From positions 1 to 29,764 of the forward strand of contig CALGGO010000021.1 in NCBI GenBank assembly GCA_937916085.1: a DNA stretch of 29,764 nucleotides. The letters run 5' to 3'. Below the pieces are notes generated by a model. It saw nothing but the letters and a program-made list of their open reading frames with translations, had not been told where the DNA came from and made no database searches. A program made the position numbers and the translations under genes. Numbering within the stretch: position 1 is the stretch's first letter; every line of letters starts with the position of its first letter. This DNA is from an uncultured Prevotellaceae bacterium. GTDB lineage: Bacteria; Bacteroidota; Bacteroidia; Bacteroidales; Muribaculaceae. Of this stretch, positions 7,776-15,096 are shown piece by piece.

Positions 7776-9068
7776 TTATTCCTTGATTTCTTCTGCTTCT
7801 GCCTCGGCCTCAGCTTCTGCTTTCTTAGATGGTCTGCTGCCGATTAAGGCATAGAACAATATGTAGGCGGCACAAGCAAGTGGTATGAAGTAGCTGTTAA
7901 GATAGCCAACGCTGTCGGCTACTTTGGCCTGAAGGAATACCATCACGGCGCAGCCAAATACCATGGTCATGAAAATTCCACTTGCTGCAGCGGTATATTT
8001 GCCAAGTCCCTCAACAGCCATGTTGAAGATTCCACCCCACATTACCGAAGTGCAAAGTCCTACAAGGATGAAGGCGAATACACAAACTGGAACCTTTGTC
8101 CAAGTGACACTCATCGCAGCCCAGTCGATGCCTGGCACGTTAACCTTTATGTCTTGTGGTGCAAATATTCCAAAGGCGAGTAATAAGATGGCGAGTATCG
8201 CAACGGTTGAAACCATAGCTCGGCTGCTTACCTTGCCGCCAATAGCGCCACCAATTGTTCTGCCAATAAACATCATAAGCCAATAAACCGAAGCGATAAG
8301 TGCGGCAACACCAGCACTCACGCCAACTTCAGGAGTTTGCAGATATGAAATCATGTAGGTTGGTGTTCCCACTTCCACACTCATATACAAGAAGATTGCG
8401 AGTGCGCCAAGCGCGAAGTGACGGTGCTTGAGAGCGCCGCTAATGAGCTTGGTCTCAACCTTTGCCTGCTCTGGCTCTTCGATCTTTGTAAACAGCAGAA
8501 TGATAAATGCAACAACAAATATGCCGCCAGCAATAGCAAGAGCTGGAGTAGCGTCACTGATGCCAGTGCTCTTTGTCACCTCGCCAATAAGGGCTCCCAT
8601 AAGGATGTAAACAGCAACTGCTGCTGCCGAATTGAAGGCTCCACCAATCTGTATGAACTGGTTTCCAGTTTTGCCTCCACCGCCCAGGACGTTGAGCATA
8701 GGGTTAACAACGGTGTTGAGCATACACATGCAAAGACCGCTGATAAAGGCTCCGGCAAGATATACCCAATAGCTTCCCAATGTGCCACTGAAGTACTCTA
8801 ATGCGAGTCCAATCATCCCCACCACAAGGGCCATAAGTGCGGTTTTCTTGTAACCGAATTTTGAGATTAGCATACCGCTTGGGATACCCATAAGCAGATA
8901 GGCCACGAAGTTGGCATAGTTACCGATTTGTCCAGCTGCTTCTGAGGCACCAAACTGGTTTTTCACTATGGTAGCCATTGGAGAGCAGAGGTTTGTCACA
9001 AATGCTATCATTGCGAAGAGGAAGAACATCATAATGATAGCAATCCATTGTTTCTTTTGTTGTGCCAT
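7776..9068 (-). CDS. FucP-like (FHS family) MFS sugar transporter
   Basis: This 430-residue protein has 12 predicted membrane helices. The segment YLLMGIPSGMLISKFGYKK (about 57-75) is the loop 2-3 region typical of the fucose/glucose-galactose:H+ symporter branch of the major facilitator superfamily, and FIGRTIGGAIGG carries the equivalent motif in the second half. The likely role is proton-linked uptake of a monosaccharide across the inner membrane; the actual sugar cannot be told. The C-terminal cytoplasmic tail is an alternating Ala-Glu run (AEAEAEAEAEE) after SRPSKK, probably slippage-derived. There is no adjacent sugar kinase or SusCD pair, so it is not part of a visible utilisation locus. 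Strong terminator downstream; promoter candidate at 9151-9158. Confidence 0.85.
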   Translation of the reverse strand: MAQQKKQWIAIIMMFFLFAMIAFVTNLCSPMATIVKNQFGASEAAGQIGNYANFVAYLLMGIPSGMLISKFGYKKTALMALVVGMIGLALEYFSGTLGSYWVYLAGAFISGLCMCMLNTVVNPMLNVLGGGGKTGNQFIQIGGAFNSAAAVAVYILMGALIGEVTKSTGISDATPALAIAGGIFVVAFIILLFTKIEEPEQAKVETKLISGALKHRHFALGALAIFLYMSVEVGTPTYMISYLQTPEVGVSAGVAALIASVYWLMMFIGRTIGGAIGGKVSSRAMVSTVAILAILLLAFGIFAPQDIKVNVPGIDWAAMSVTWTKVPVCVFAFILVGLCTSVMWGGIFNMAVEGLGKYTAAASGIFMTMVFGCAVMVFLQAKVADSVGYLNSYFIPLACAAYILFYALIGSRPSKKAEAEAEAEAEEIKE

Positions 9069-9150
9069 TGTTTTTAATAGTATATTTAATGTTAATAATT
9101 TATTTGCTAGGAAAAACGTGTAAAGTTACACATTAATTTTTAAAAGATTG

Positions 9151-9158
9151 CAAAAATA
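9151..9158 (-). promoter_or_regulatory. Promoter -7 box candidate for the FucP-like transporter
   Basis: Minus-strand TATTTTTG fits TAnnTTTG and lies 10 bp beyond the yggS stop codon. A weaker TAACTTTA lies closer to the gene. No -33 TTG is seen. Confidence 0.45.
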
Positions 9159-9168
9159 TGACGATTTT

Positions 9169-9837
9169 TCAATATTCTCTTGCTCCGAAGATGTCGGTGC
9201 CTATTCTCACTAGGGTGGCGCCGTGCTTGACGGCGATGCGCCAGTCGTCGCTCATGCCCATGCTGATTTCTTTAAAGACGGGGTCGCCTGCAAAGTGGTT
9301 GTCGCGCAGAGTGAGGAAAGTGTCGTGAACCTGCTCAAACTCGCTGGCTACTTGCTCCATGTCGTCGGTGAAGGTTGCCATCGCCATCACTCCAGCGATG
9401 GTGACGTTGGTCAGGTTTTCAAACGCGCCCTCATCGGCAGCTTTCAGAACCTCGTCTATGGTAAACCCGCTCTTAGTCTGCTCTTTGGCGACGTGGAGTT
9501 GAAGTAAAACATTAACGTTTCGGTCAATCCGTGCTGCCTCCTTGTTGACTAATTGAAGCAATTCTACAGAGTCGATGCTCTGGATAGTTGATGCCCAGGG
9601 CATTATCATGCGCACTTTGTTCTTCTGCAAGTGGCCTATGAAGTGCCATTGGATGTCGGTGGGCAGCTGTGGCGCTTTTGCCGCCATTTCCTGGGCGCGG
9701 TTCTCGCCGAAGACGCGCTGCCCGGCATCGTAGGCTTCCATGATTTTCTCCACCGGGTGGAACTTCGACACCGCCACCAGCTTCACGCCATCGGGGAGTT
9801 GAGCAGTTATGCGCTGTAAGTTTTGAGTAATAGACAT
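9169..9837 (-). CDS. yggS: YggS/PROSC family PLP homeostasis protein
   Basis: The protein is 222 residues, the normal length, if started at the ATG 9837-9835 (MSITQNLQRI). A longer in-frame start at 9921 would add 28 residues that are just the translated heptamer arrays, so it is rejected. The family is a single-domain alanine-racemase-like TIM barrel that binds pyridoxal phosphate without known catalysis and buffers the cofactor pool. Seen: the PLP lysine K25 in AVSKFHP, VFGENRAQEM, WHFIGHLQKNK, and the phosphate-binding C-terminal SMGMSDDWRIAVKHGATLVRIGTDIFG. It follows the DUF4494 gene on the same strand, with a 99-nt spacer made almost entirely of tandem repeats. Co-transcription is likely. 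Confidence 0.93.
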   Translation of the reverse strand: MSITQNLQRITAQLPDGVKLVAVSKFHPVEKIMEAYDAGQRVFGENRAQEMAAKAPQLPTDIQWHFIGHLQKNKVRMIMPWASTIQSIDSVELLQLVNKEAARIDRNVNVLLQLHVAKEQTKSGFTIDEVLKAADEGAFENLTNVTIAGVMAMATFTDDMEQVASEFEQVHDTFLTLRDNHFAGDPVFKEISMGMSDDWRIAVKHGATLVRIGTDIFGAREY

Positions 9838-9843
9838 TCTTTT

Positions 9844-9892
9844 GAGTTTTGAGTACAGAGTTTTGAGTACAGAGTTTAGAGTACAGAGTACA
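9844..9892. repeat. Heptamer array GAGTTTT/GAGTACA, seven units
   Basis: Seven consecutive units begin with GAGT: GAGTTTT, GAGTACA, GAGTTTT, GAGTACA, GAGTTTA, GAGTACA, GAGTACA. The first four form a 14-bp higher-order repeat. It ends 6 bp from the yggS start codon. Confidence 0.85.
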
Positions 9893-9900
9893 GATGGGTG

Positions 9901-9928
9901 CTGATAACTGACAACTGACAACTGACAA
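9901..9928. repeat. Heptamer array CTGACAA, four units
   Basis: The units are CTGATAA followed by three exact CTGACAA. It lies between the other array at 9844-9892 and the DUF4494 stop codon. The same unit recurs at 10841-10868 and, as reverse complement, at 204-231. Confidence 0.85.
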
Positions 9929-9936
9929 CTATCACA

Positions 9937-10401
9937 TTACTCTTCTTTTGCTTTTTTGTCGGCGAGGGTCTCTGAGAGATTGGCGACGAAGACATCCATC
10001 AGTGGGGTCTCGTCGATGGCGGCAATCTCGTAGTCGAAGGCTGTGCCGCGCATGTTCTCGAGGAAGATGTTGAGGGCTTCCTTGAACTCGCTAGCCTGCA
10101 CCAGCGTGTTGCTTGAGGTACGTTTTTCGGCGGCTGTCTTCTCATCGATGGTTATCATGTTGATTTTCACCTTGTACCAGCGGTCTCCGCCCTGATGGAA
10201 GAAAACGTCGTCAAATTTCACCTTCTTCACTGCTGTGACGGCAAACTCACCTGTGGTGAACGGCATCATCTCCTCGGTGATGCGAGCTTCGGCCTCGGTA
10301 AACGATAGGGCGTCAACGAGATAGGGCTCGGTCACTGTCTTCTGCGCGCCAGTCTCTAGCGTGCGGTCATATTTCACTTTACATTCAAAATAGGTTGCCA
10401 T
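9937..10401 (-). CDS. DUF4494 family protein
   Basis: This 154-residue soluble protein has no signal peptide or membrane segment. It starts MATYFECKVKYDRT and contains EPYLVDALSFTEAEARITEEM, which I recognise as the conserved Bacteroidales DUF4494 family; function is not known. The predicted fold is alpha/beta with a charged tail (ADKKAKEE). An upstream promoter TAACTTTG at 10456-10463 fits, and the gene leads into yggS on the same strand, so a link to PLP balance or general housekeeping is possible but only by neighbourhood. Confidence 0.85.
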   Translation of the reverse strand: MATYFECKVKYDRTLETGAQKTVTEPYLVDALSFTEAEARITEEMMPFTTGEFAVTAVKKVKFDDVFFHQGGDRWYKVKINMITIDEKTAAEKRTSSNTLVQASEFKEALNIFLENMRGTAFDYEIAAIDETPLMDVFVANLSETLADKKAKEE

Positions 10402-10455
10402 AATGTGTTGTTATGTTTTGTTGGTTGAAAAAACTTATTTGAGTAAAAACGGCTA

Positions 10456-10463
10456 CAAAGTTA
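10456..10463 (-). promoter_or_regulatory. Promoter -7 box of the DUF4494-yggS unit
   Basis: Minus-strand TAACTTTG matches TAnnTTTG. The leader would be about 50 nt. Confidence 0.6.
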
Positions 10464-10651
10464 CAAAAATAAAGTCGAGAAATAGCCTAAAGTGTGAATA
10501 ATTTATTATTTTTGCACAAAATTAGTGCAAGGTGAGGGCTGCGCCAAGCTTGCTTGAGCATTGCCGAACCGCAGCCTAATTTATCCAAAATTAGCGCAAG
10601 GTGAGGGCAGAACAAACGACGCAACATTTAGACAAAAGAACAAAAGATTTT

Positions 10652-10681
10652 CATAAGAACATAATGCATTATGTTTTTATG
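10652..10681. repeat. 30-bp palindrome centred on ATGCAT
   Basis: The two 15-bp halves are reverse complements with a single mismatch; the central 18 bp (AACATAATG/CATTATGTT) are perfect. There is no loop, so as DNA it resembles a dimeric protein site more than an RNA hairpin. Confidence 0.7.
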
Positions 10682-10840
10682 TCTAAAAAGATTATCTGAC
10701 TCAGCAACTTATGAAACTTATGTTCTTATGTTTAAAAAAATCGCCGCAGCCTAATTTATCGAATGTTTCATCGATTTTAGAGTACTTTGTACGATTAGTG
10801 ATTAGTTGCGCTTCGCGCGATTAGTGATTAAAGGCTCTAA

Positions 10841-10868
10841 ACTAAGAACTGACAACTGATAACTGATA
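10841..10868. repeat. Heptamer array ACTGATA, four units
   Basis: The units are ACTAAGA, ACTGACA, ACTGATA, ACTGATA. The array ends one base before the AGAAGG ribosome-binding site of yigZ. Confidence 0.75.
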
Positions 10869-10877
10869 GAAGGTATT

Positions 10878-11471
10878 ATGAGTGATTTCTACAAGACGTT
10901 GAAGGGCGTGTCGCAGGGCATCTACAAGGAGAAGATGAGCAAATTCATCGCCATTGCACAACCGGCGCAGAGTGCCGACGAGGCAAAGGCGCTCATCAAG
11001 CAGATTGCCAACAAATACCACGACGCGCGGCATTGCTGCTGGGCATACATGATTGGCACACAACGCGATGAATACCTCTCGAGCGACAACGGCGAGCCCA
11101 GCGGTACGGCAGGCAAACCCATCCTCGGGCAAATCAACTCTTTTGGACTCACCAACGTTGTGATTGCCGTGGTGCGCTACTTTGGCGGCATCAAGCTCGG
11201 CACGTCGGGGCTTATCGTCGCCTACCGTGAGGCGGCGCGCACTGCTATCGAGGCGGGCGAAATCCTCGAGTGCCACGAACAGGCGACACTCTCGTTCTCT
11301 TTTCCTTATCTTGCCATGAACGACGTGATGAAACTGGTGAAAAACAGCGACCTCAAAGTGCTGGAGCAGCAGTTTGACAACGTATGCTCCATGACAGTCC
11401 AGACCGATGCCGACAAACTCCCCGCCCTCCGCGAGCGCCTCCTGTCACTCGACGGAGTAACCGAAAAATGA
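10878..11471 (+). CDS. yigZ: YigZ/IMPACT family protein
   Basis: This 197-residue protein contains the complete IMPACT N-terminal domain: EKMSKFIAIAQP, the conserved SSDNGEPSGTAGKPIL (about 73-88) and RYFGGIKLGTSGLIVAYREAA (about 102-122), followed by the smaller ferredoxin-like C-terminal domain. The bacterial role is not settled; eukaryotic IMPACT regulates the eIF2 kinase GCN2, and the fold resembles ribosomal protein S5/EF-G domain IV, so a nucleic-acid or ribosome link is inferred. A good Shine-Dalgarno (AGAAGG) precedes the ATG, unusual for this phylum, and abuts a heptamer array. The stop codon lies inside a 14-bp inverted repeat (11463-11507). Confidence 0.93.
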   Translation: MSDFYKTLKGVSQGIYKEKMSKFIAIAQPAQSADEAKALIKQIANKYHDARHCCWAYMIGTQRDEYLSSDNGEPSGTAGKPILGQINSFGLTNVVIAVVRYFGGIKLGTSGLIVAYREAARTAIEAGEILECHEQATLSFSFPYLAMNDVMKLVKNSDLKVLEQQFDNVCSMTVQTDADKLPALRERLLSLDGVTEK

Positions 11472-11507
11472 ACTAAAAGAGAACCGTCCCTAATTAGTTC
11501 ATTTTTC
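11463..11507 (+). terminator. Inverted repeat over the yigZ stop codon, possible terminator
   Basis: Arms 11463-11476 (GAAAAATGAACTAA) and 11494-11507 are perfect reverse complements, with a 17-nt loop. The downstream arm ends in five T. The stem begins inside the last codons of yigZ. The core (11469-11507) recurs at 15058-15096. Confidence 0.55.
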
Positions 11508-11540
11508 CAATTTGTTTGAAGGTGATAGAGAAAGAAATTA

Positions 11541-11587
11541 AAAAAAGGGGAAGGCGAGCTGTGTAATAACAGCATATCGCCTTCCCC
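11541..11587 (-). terminator. Intrinsic terminator of the dockerin protein gene
   Basis: A perfect 11-bp stem (11547-11557 with 11577-11587) encloses a second GCTGT/ACAGC stem. On the minus strand it is followed by a run of seven T. Confidence 0.85.
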
Positions 11588-11627
11588 CTGTTGTTGGGTC
11601 ACGATGTGTGAGTCGTGATTGTAGTTG

Positions 11628-13670
11628 TTAATTCCCGAGCAGAATGTTGAAAACTGCTGTTACATCGGCGGCTGTCACTTCACCGTCGCCAGTTTGGTCG
11701 CCGTTGACTACATTGCTGTAGTCGTTGTTGAGCAACACGTCGTAGAGGGCAGTGACATCGGCAGCCGTGACATTGCCGTCGCCGTTCACGTCGCCGGGAA
11801 TAACGTCTCCTGTAGTGACTCCAGTTGTAACTAGTTCGCAGTCGAAGAATGCGCCACCCCAGTTTTGCTGCATATACACGGCAACCACATTTTTGCCCAG
11901 GTGGAATGCCGAAGCGGGAATGCTGTAGCTTTCGTGAGTGTTGGCAAAAGTGCTTCCGTAGGGTGTTTCGCACCAGCCTTCTTTGTTGATTACTTCTTGT
12001 CCGTTGACATACACTACCATATTGTCGTCGTGAACGCAGTTGAAAGTGAACGTCGCATTGCTGGCAATCTCGGTCAGGATGAGGGGGAATCGCATCCAGT
12101 AGCAGTTGTACTCGTCATACCAGAACGAATTATAACGCAGCTGGTATCTCGGACCGTCGGTGTGTCCTGGATTTGCCGTTCCCAAGGGCAGATTGAGCCA
12201 ATCGTTGTCATTAAAACCAGGGGTGTTCCACCCTTGAGGGGCGCTGGGCCAAGTTCCGTTAGATTGGCGGTAGGCGTGTTTAGCCTTCACAAAGTGTGTC
12301 GCACGTTGGCTGTTGTAAATCAACCTGGTCTCTCCCTCCTTAATGCCGCATTTGGTGCAAACCCCATCGCTGAACCAGTGCGTTCCATCGGCTGGCACCA
12401 ATTCGGTCTTCTTGGCATTACATTCGCTACATTTTAAGTATCTCTCTCCTTCGGCTCCGCAGGTCGAACTCTTGAAGTCAAATTGAGTCCACTGTCCATG
12501 GTTTTGCTCGTTAATCCATATTTCACTAAGTCGCACGCTGTTATATATACCTGCACCCTCAGTGCATGTGAACTTGAAGTAACGGAACTTGCGCGTGTCG
12601 TTCACTGGAATGACAACCTCAGTCATGTCAACGAGAGGCATTGGGTAATCCTTTTGGGTGTCGATAAGTGTCCAGTTCTGGAAGTCGTTAGAGCCCTCGA
12701 GTTTCCAGCTGCGAATCATGTATTCATACACATATAAGGCATCGATGGCTGTAACCAGGCTATATTGCTTCACCGCCACAGGCACACTGGCTTGCATCAC
12801 CACATAGAAGTTATCGGTAGTGGCCTGGAAGTAGCTGTTGGCATTGTTGTCAAGCGCAAATTGGGCAACACAACCATATTGTTCGGGACCTCCATACTCA
12901 ACGCTGTAGCCCACGCCATTGGCGTCGTAGCGGGTGAATGTGGGATTGGGGTTGGGACCTGAACCCTCCAACTTGGGAACAATTAAATAGTAAGTGACTG
13001 ATACCATTTCTTTGCCGGGATCTTTGTTGGTGGCTGTGGCGGTGAAATATTGGTCTTTATTGGTTCGCATGATGGAGTAGGGGTTCTCCACTTCCTCATT
13101 TCCGATATATAGATGTACTTCACCAGTTCCCGTAGCAGTGACGACACAATGGTCATCAAATGTCTCTGCATTAATATCTGGCATACTAGATTGCGACTCC
13201 TCTTCAACAAAAGCCTCAGTGACTGTGAAATAGGAATCCTTTCCCATAGTGGTGTAAAAACCGTTGCTGGTGTTGTAACACAGGTAATTCTTTAATGTGC
13301 CTGAATTAAACATCGCATAAATGTAGAAACTGTTGTTATCTCGTGTTTCCACTAAGTCGATAGCAGATTCATAGTAGTATCCCAGAAACTCACCGGCATA
13401 CAAATACTTGTTGGTGGCGCGGTTATAGATTCTGTAGCCGCTATTGTTGTCGCCAACAAAGCACCAATAGTATGAGTCATTGCTTTGCGAGGAGGTGCTT
13501 ACGGCAATGTCGGCATCTTCACTTTGTGAGGCGTAAACAAAACGGCCACCGGTTTTCAGATAATACCAATGAATGGGCTTGACGCTGGGATGAGTAGTGG
13601 GCACAAATGGCAAGGCATTTGTCGAGAGTGTAATCAATGAAATAATTAATAGAAGTAATACTTTTTTCAT
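11628..13670 (-). CDS. Large secreted carbohydrate-binding-like protein with C-terminal dockerin
   Basis: This 680-residue protein starts with a signal peptide (MKKVLLLLIISLITLSTNA). Regions in order: a ricin-type beta-trefoil-like part (about 30-150, YRIYNRATNKYLYAG); a short beta domain like those at the end of beta-hexosaminidases (about 165-232); an F5/8 type C (discoidin) domain (about 245-388, WKLEGSNDFQNWTLID, FRYFKF, VRLSEIWI); a Cys-rich linker (Cys 404, 414, 417, 438, 441); a galactose-binding-like jelly roll (about 450-616, CVHDDNMVVYVNGQEV); and a type I dockerin with two calcium loops, D627-D638 and D658-D669 (DVNGDGNVTAADV and DQTGDGEVTAADV). No catalytic domain is evident, so a glycan-binding surface or released protein is inferred. 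It is divergent from the 7TM-AraC regulator across a shared 200-bp region with operator-like repeats. Confidence 0.85.
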   Translation of the reverse strand: MKKVLLLLIISLITLSTNALPFVPTTHPSVKPIHWYYLKTGGRFVYASQSEDADIAVSTSSQSNDSYYWCFVGDNNSGYRIYNRATNKYLYAGEFLGYYYESAIDLVETRDNNSFYIYAMFNSGTLKNYLCYNTSNGFYTTMGKDSYFTVTEAFVEEESQSSMPDINAETFDDHCVVTATGTGEVHLYIGNEEVENPYSIMRTNKDQYFTATATNKDPGKEMVSVTYYLIVPKLEGSGPNPNPTFTRYDANGVGYSVEYGGPEQYGCVAQFALDNNANSYFQATTDNFYVVMQASVPVAVKQYSLVTAIDALYVYEYMIRSWKLEGSNDFQNWTLIDTQKDYPMPLVDMTEVVIPVNDTRKFRYFKFTCTEGAGIYNSVRLSEIWINEQNHGQWTQFDFKSSTCGAEGERYLKCSECNAKKTELVPADGTHWFSDGVCTKCGIKEGETRLIYNSQRATHFVKAKHAYRQSNGTWPSAPQGWNTPGFNDNDWLNLPLGTANPGHTDGPRYQLRYNSFWYDEYNCYWMRFPLILTEIASNATFTFNCVHDDNMVVYVNGQEVINKEGWCETPYGSTFANTHESYSIPASAFHLGKNVVAVYMQQNWGGAFFDCELVTTGVTTGDVIPGDVNGDGNVTAADVTALYDVLLNNDYSNVVNGDQTGDGEVTAADVTAVFNILLGN

Positions 13671-13703
13671 AAGAATATATTATTATTTGTTTATTTTTAT
13701 TTG

Positions 13704-13711
13704 CAAATTTA
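13704..13711 (-). promoter_or_regulatory. Promoter -7 box of the dockerin protein gene
   Basis: Minus-strand TAAATTTG matches TAnnTTTG, 33 bp upstream of the ATG at 13670. Confidence 0.6.
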
Positions 13712-13780
13712 CTTTTATGTTATCTATACATAAAATATAATGGCTCAAAGTTGGTTTCAATAACATAAAGAGCAACCAAT

Positions 13781-13818
13781 TTGATAAAAGTGTAACCGAT
13801 TTTGACAAAAGTGTAACC
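13781..13818. promoter_or_regulatory. Paired 17-bp direct repeats, candidate operator for the AraC-type regulator
   Basis: TTGATAAAAGTGTAACC (13781-13797) and TTGACAAAAGTGTAACC (13802-13818) agree at 16 of 17 positions and are offset by 21 bp, two helical turns. A degenerate third copy (10 of 17) may lie at 13761-13777. Tandem 17-bp half-sites 21 bp apart are the geometry known for AraC at araI1-araI2. The pair ends 17 bp before the -33 element of the plus-strand promoter. Confidence 0.65.
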
Positions 13819-13835
13819 AGATTGAGCGTTTTTTG

Positions 13836-13866
13836 TTGGTGCGTAATAATCAAATTACTAATTTTG
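13836..13866 (+). promoter_or_regulatory. Promoter of the 7TM-AraC regulator (leaderless)
   Basis: TTG at 13836-13838 and TAATTTTG at 13859-13866 are 20 bp apart. The ATG follows the -7 box after only 4 nt, so transcription should start at or next to the start codon. Confidence 0.65.
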
Positions 13867-13870
13867 CAAC

Positions 13871-14968
13871 ATGGAACAATTATATCACGTCCTTGATGTG
13901 TTTTTTGCGCCAGGCATATTGATAGGTCTGGCGATATGCTTTATTTTCTTGTTGGTGCCGCCAAAAGCGGCGTTGCGCAACTACCGGGTGTCGCGCTATG
14001 CGATGGCGGCTGCCTATCTTCTCTATGCCCTGAGCATTTTTTTTGAGTATAATGTGATTAGAGATTCTCAAGGCGACACCTTGTCGAGGCCTATAATCCT
14101 TTTTGTGGCGTGTTTTCAGGCCTTTTTGTTTACTTACACCCTCATCAACCTCATCAGCCTCAACTACTTGAAGTGGAGAAGGCTGCTTGTCGAACTTGCT
14201 GTTATCGTAGTTGTGTCGGTGGCGCTGTTCACTATCTACTTGTTGTCTTCGGGCAATGTCTTGGTATGGGGATTCGGGGTGTTTGTGGTTTTTTACATTG
14301 TGTTGCTCGCGCGTTATGTGAGGCTCTTCAATAGTCAATATTCTCACTACAAGTCGCTGATGGACAACTTCTACAGCGATGAGGAGTCGCGACGGCTGCA
14401 ATGGGTGAAGCGGTCATTCTATATTTCACTTGCTGTGGGGGTTCTGGCTTTGCTTTATGCGCTATTGCCCACGTCGGAATTTGGTGTCGTTTTCGTCGTC
14501 ATCGTGATAGTGTTTTATGCGGTGTTTGGGGTGAGGTTTATCAATTACGCCCTTGACTTCCAGTCAATAGAGACAGCAATCACGTCGAGTGGTGATGTGA
14601 CTGCCCCGACAACTCAAGCCGGCAATGAACTGACCGACCGCATCGATGAGCTGATGGCCAATGAGAAGCTATACCGCAAGAGCGACCTCTCGGTTGGAGA
14701 TGTCGCCGCTTTACTGGGTGAGCGACCGCGCACCGTGTCGGCGGCGATAAATGCTTGCCGCCACACCAACTTCAAGGTGTATATCAATGAGTTTCGCATA
14801 GCGGAATCTAAACGGCTTATGGACGAAGACAAGAACAACAGTCGCACTATCGATGCCATTGCCGCGGAGTCGGGGTTCACCAACCGCAGCAGCTTCTATC
14901 GCGTGTTTAAGCGTAATGAAGGCATCTCGCCCACTGATTACCGCATGGGAGTTGGCAGAAGAGAGTGA
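13871..14968 (+). CDS. Membrane-embedded AraC-type transcriptional regulator (7TM-HTH)
   Basis: The protein is 365 residues. The N-terminal 225 residues form about seven membrane helices (near 14-29, 43-59, 73-97, 106-126, 130-148, 183-199, 203-222). After a polar linker rich in Thr/Ser (235-252) comes an AraC/XylS double helix-turn-helix: first helix-turn-helix near 274-293 (LSVGDVAALLGERPRTVSAAI), second near 326-345 (TIDAIAAESGFTNRSSFYRVFK), ending ISPTDYR. It would bind DNA while held in the inner membrane and sense a signal through the 7TM part. No kinase or receiver domain is present. It is divergent from the dockerin protein gene, with paired direct repeats between them; regulation of itself and that gene is inferred. 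Its ATG lies against the promoter -7 box. Confidence 0.88.
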   Translation: MEQLYHVLDVFFAPGILIGLAICFIFLLVPPKAALRNYRVSRYAMAAAYLLYALSIFFEYNVIRDSQGDTLSRPIILFVACFQAFLFTYTLINLISLNYLKWRRLLVELAVIVVVSVALFTIYLLSSGNVLVWGFGVFVVFYIVLLARYVRLFNSQYSHYKSLMDNFYSDEESRRLQWVKRSFYISLAVGVLALLYALLPTSEFGVVFVVIVIVFYAVFGVRFINYALDFQSIETAITSSGDVTAPTTQAGNELTDRIDELMANEKLYRKSDLSVGDVAALLGERPRTVSAAINACRHTNFKVYINEFRIAESKRLMDEDKNNSRTIDAIAAESGFTNRSSFYRVFKRNEGISPTDYRMGVGRRE

Positions 14969-14990
14969 TTCACAAAAGACAGATTAAACA

Positions 14991-15050
14991 AACTACGGAT
15001 TTATCTGATTTTCTGATTTTTAGAGCCACAGATTAATCAGATTTTTTGAA
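14991..15050. repeat. Dispersed repeat cluster with ACGGATT / ATTAATCAGATT
   Basis: 14991-15018 matches 407-434 at 27 of 28 positions. It is followed by a second, related stretch (GATTAATCAGATTTTTTGAAG). The inverted pairing of the same words makes the terminator hairpin at 841-872. Confidence 0.6.
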
Positions 15051-15057
15051 GATTGTT

Positions 15058-15096
15058 GTGAACTGAAAGAGAACCGTTATTAATTAGTTCATTTTT
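15058..15096. repeat. Second copy of the stop-codon-associated repeat
   Basis: It matches 11469-11507 at 34 of 39 positions in the same orientation. Here its right end (TTAGTTCATTTTT) supplies the stop codon TGA of the minus-strand thioesterase gene. Confidence 0.7.

Larger units (their letters stand above)
10402..10877. other. Repeat-rich spacer between divergent DUF4494 and yigZ
   Basis: No gene is seen. AAAATTAGYGCAAGGTGAGG occurs near 10519 and again near 10587. CCGCAGCCTAATTTATC occurs near 10569 and 10743. GATTAGTGATTA flanks a GCGC-TTC-GCGC-type hairpin at about 10793-10830. A near-perfect 30-bp palindrome lies at 10652-10681, and ACTTATGTTCTTATGTTTAA near 10718 resembles 493-511. Confidence 0.6.

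Noticed and set aside
9838..9921. 28-residue N-terminal extension of YggS
   Set aside because: It is the translated heptamer arrays; the family N-terminus begins at the internal Met at 9837.
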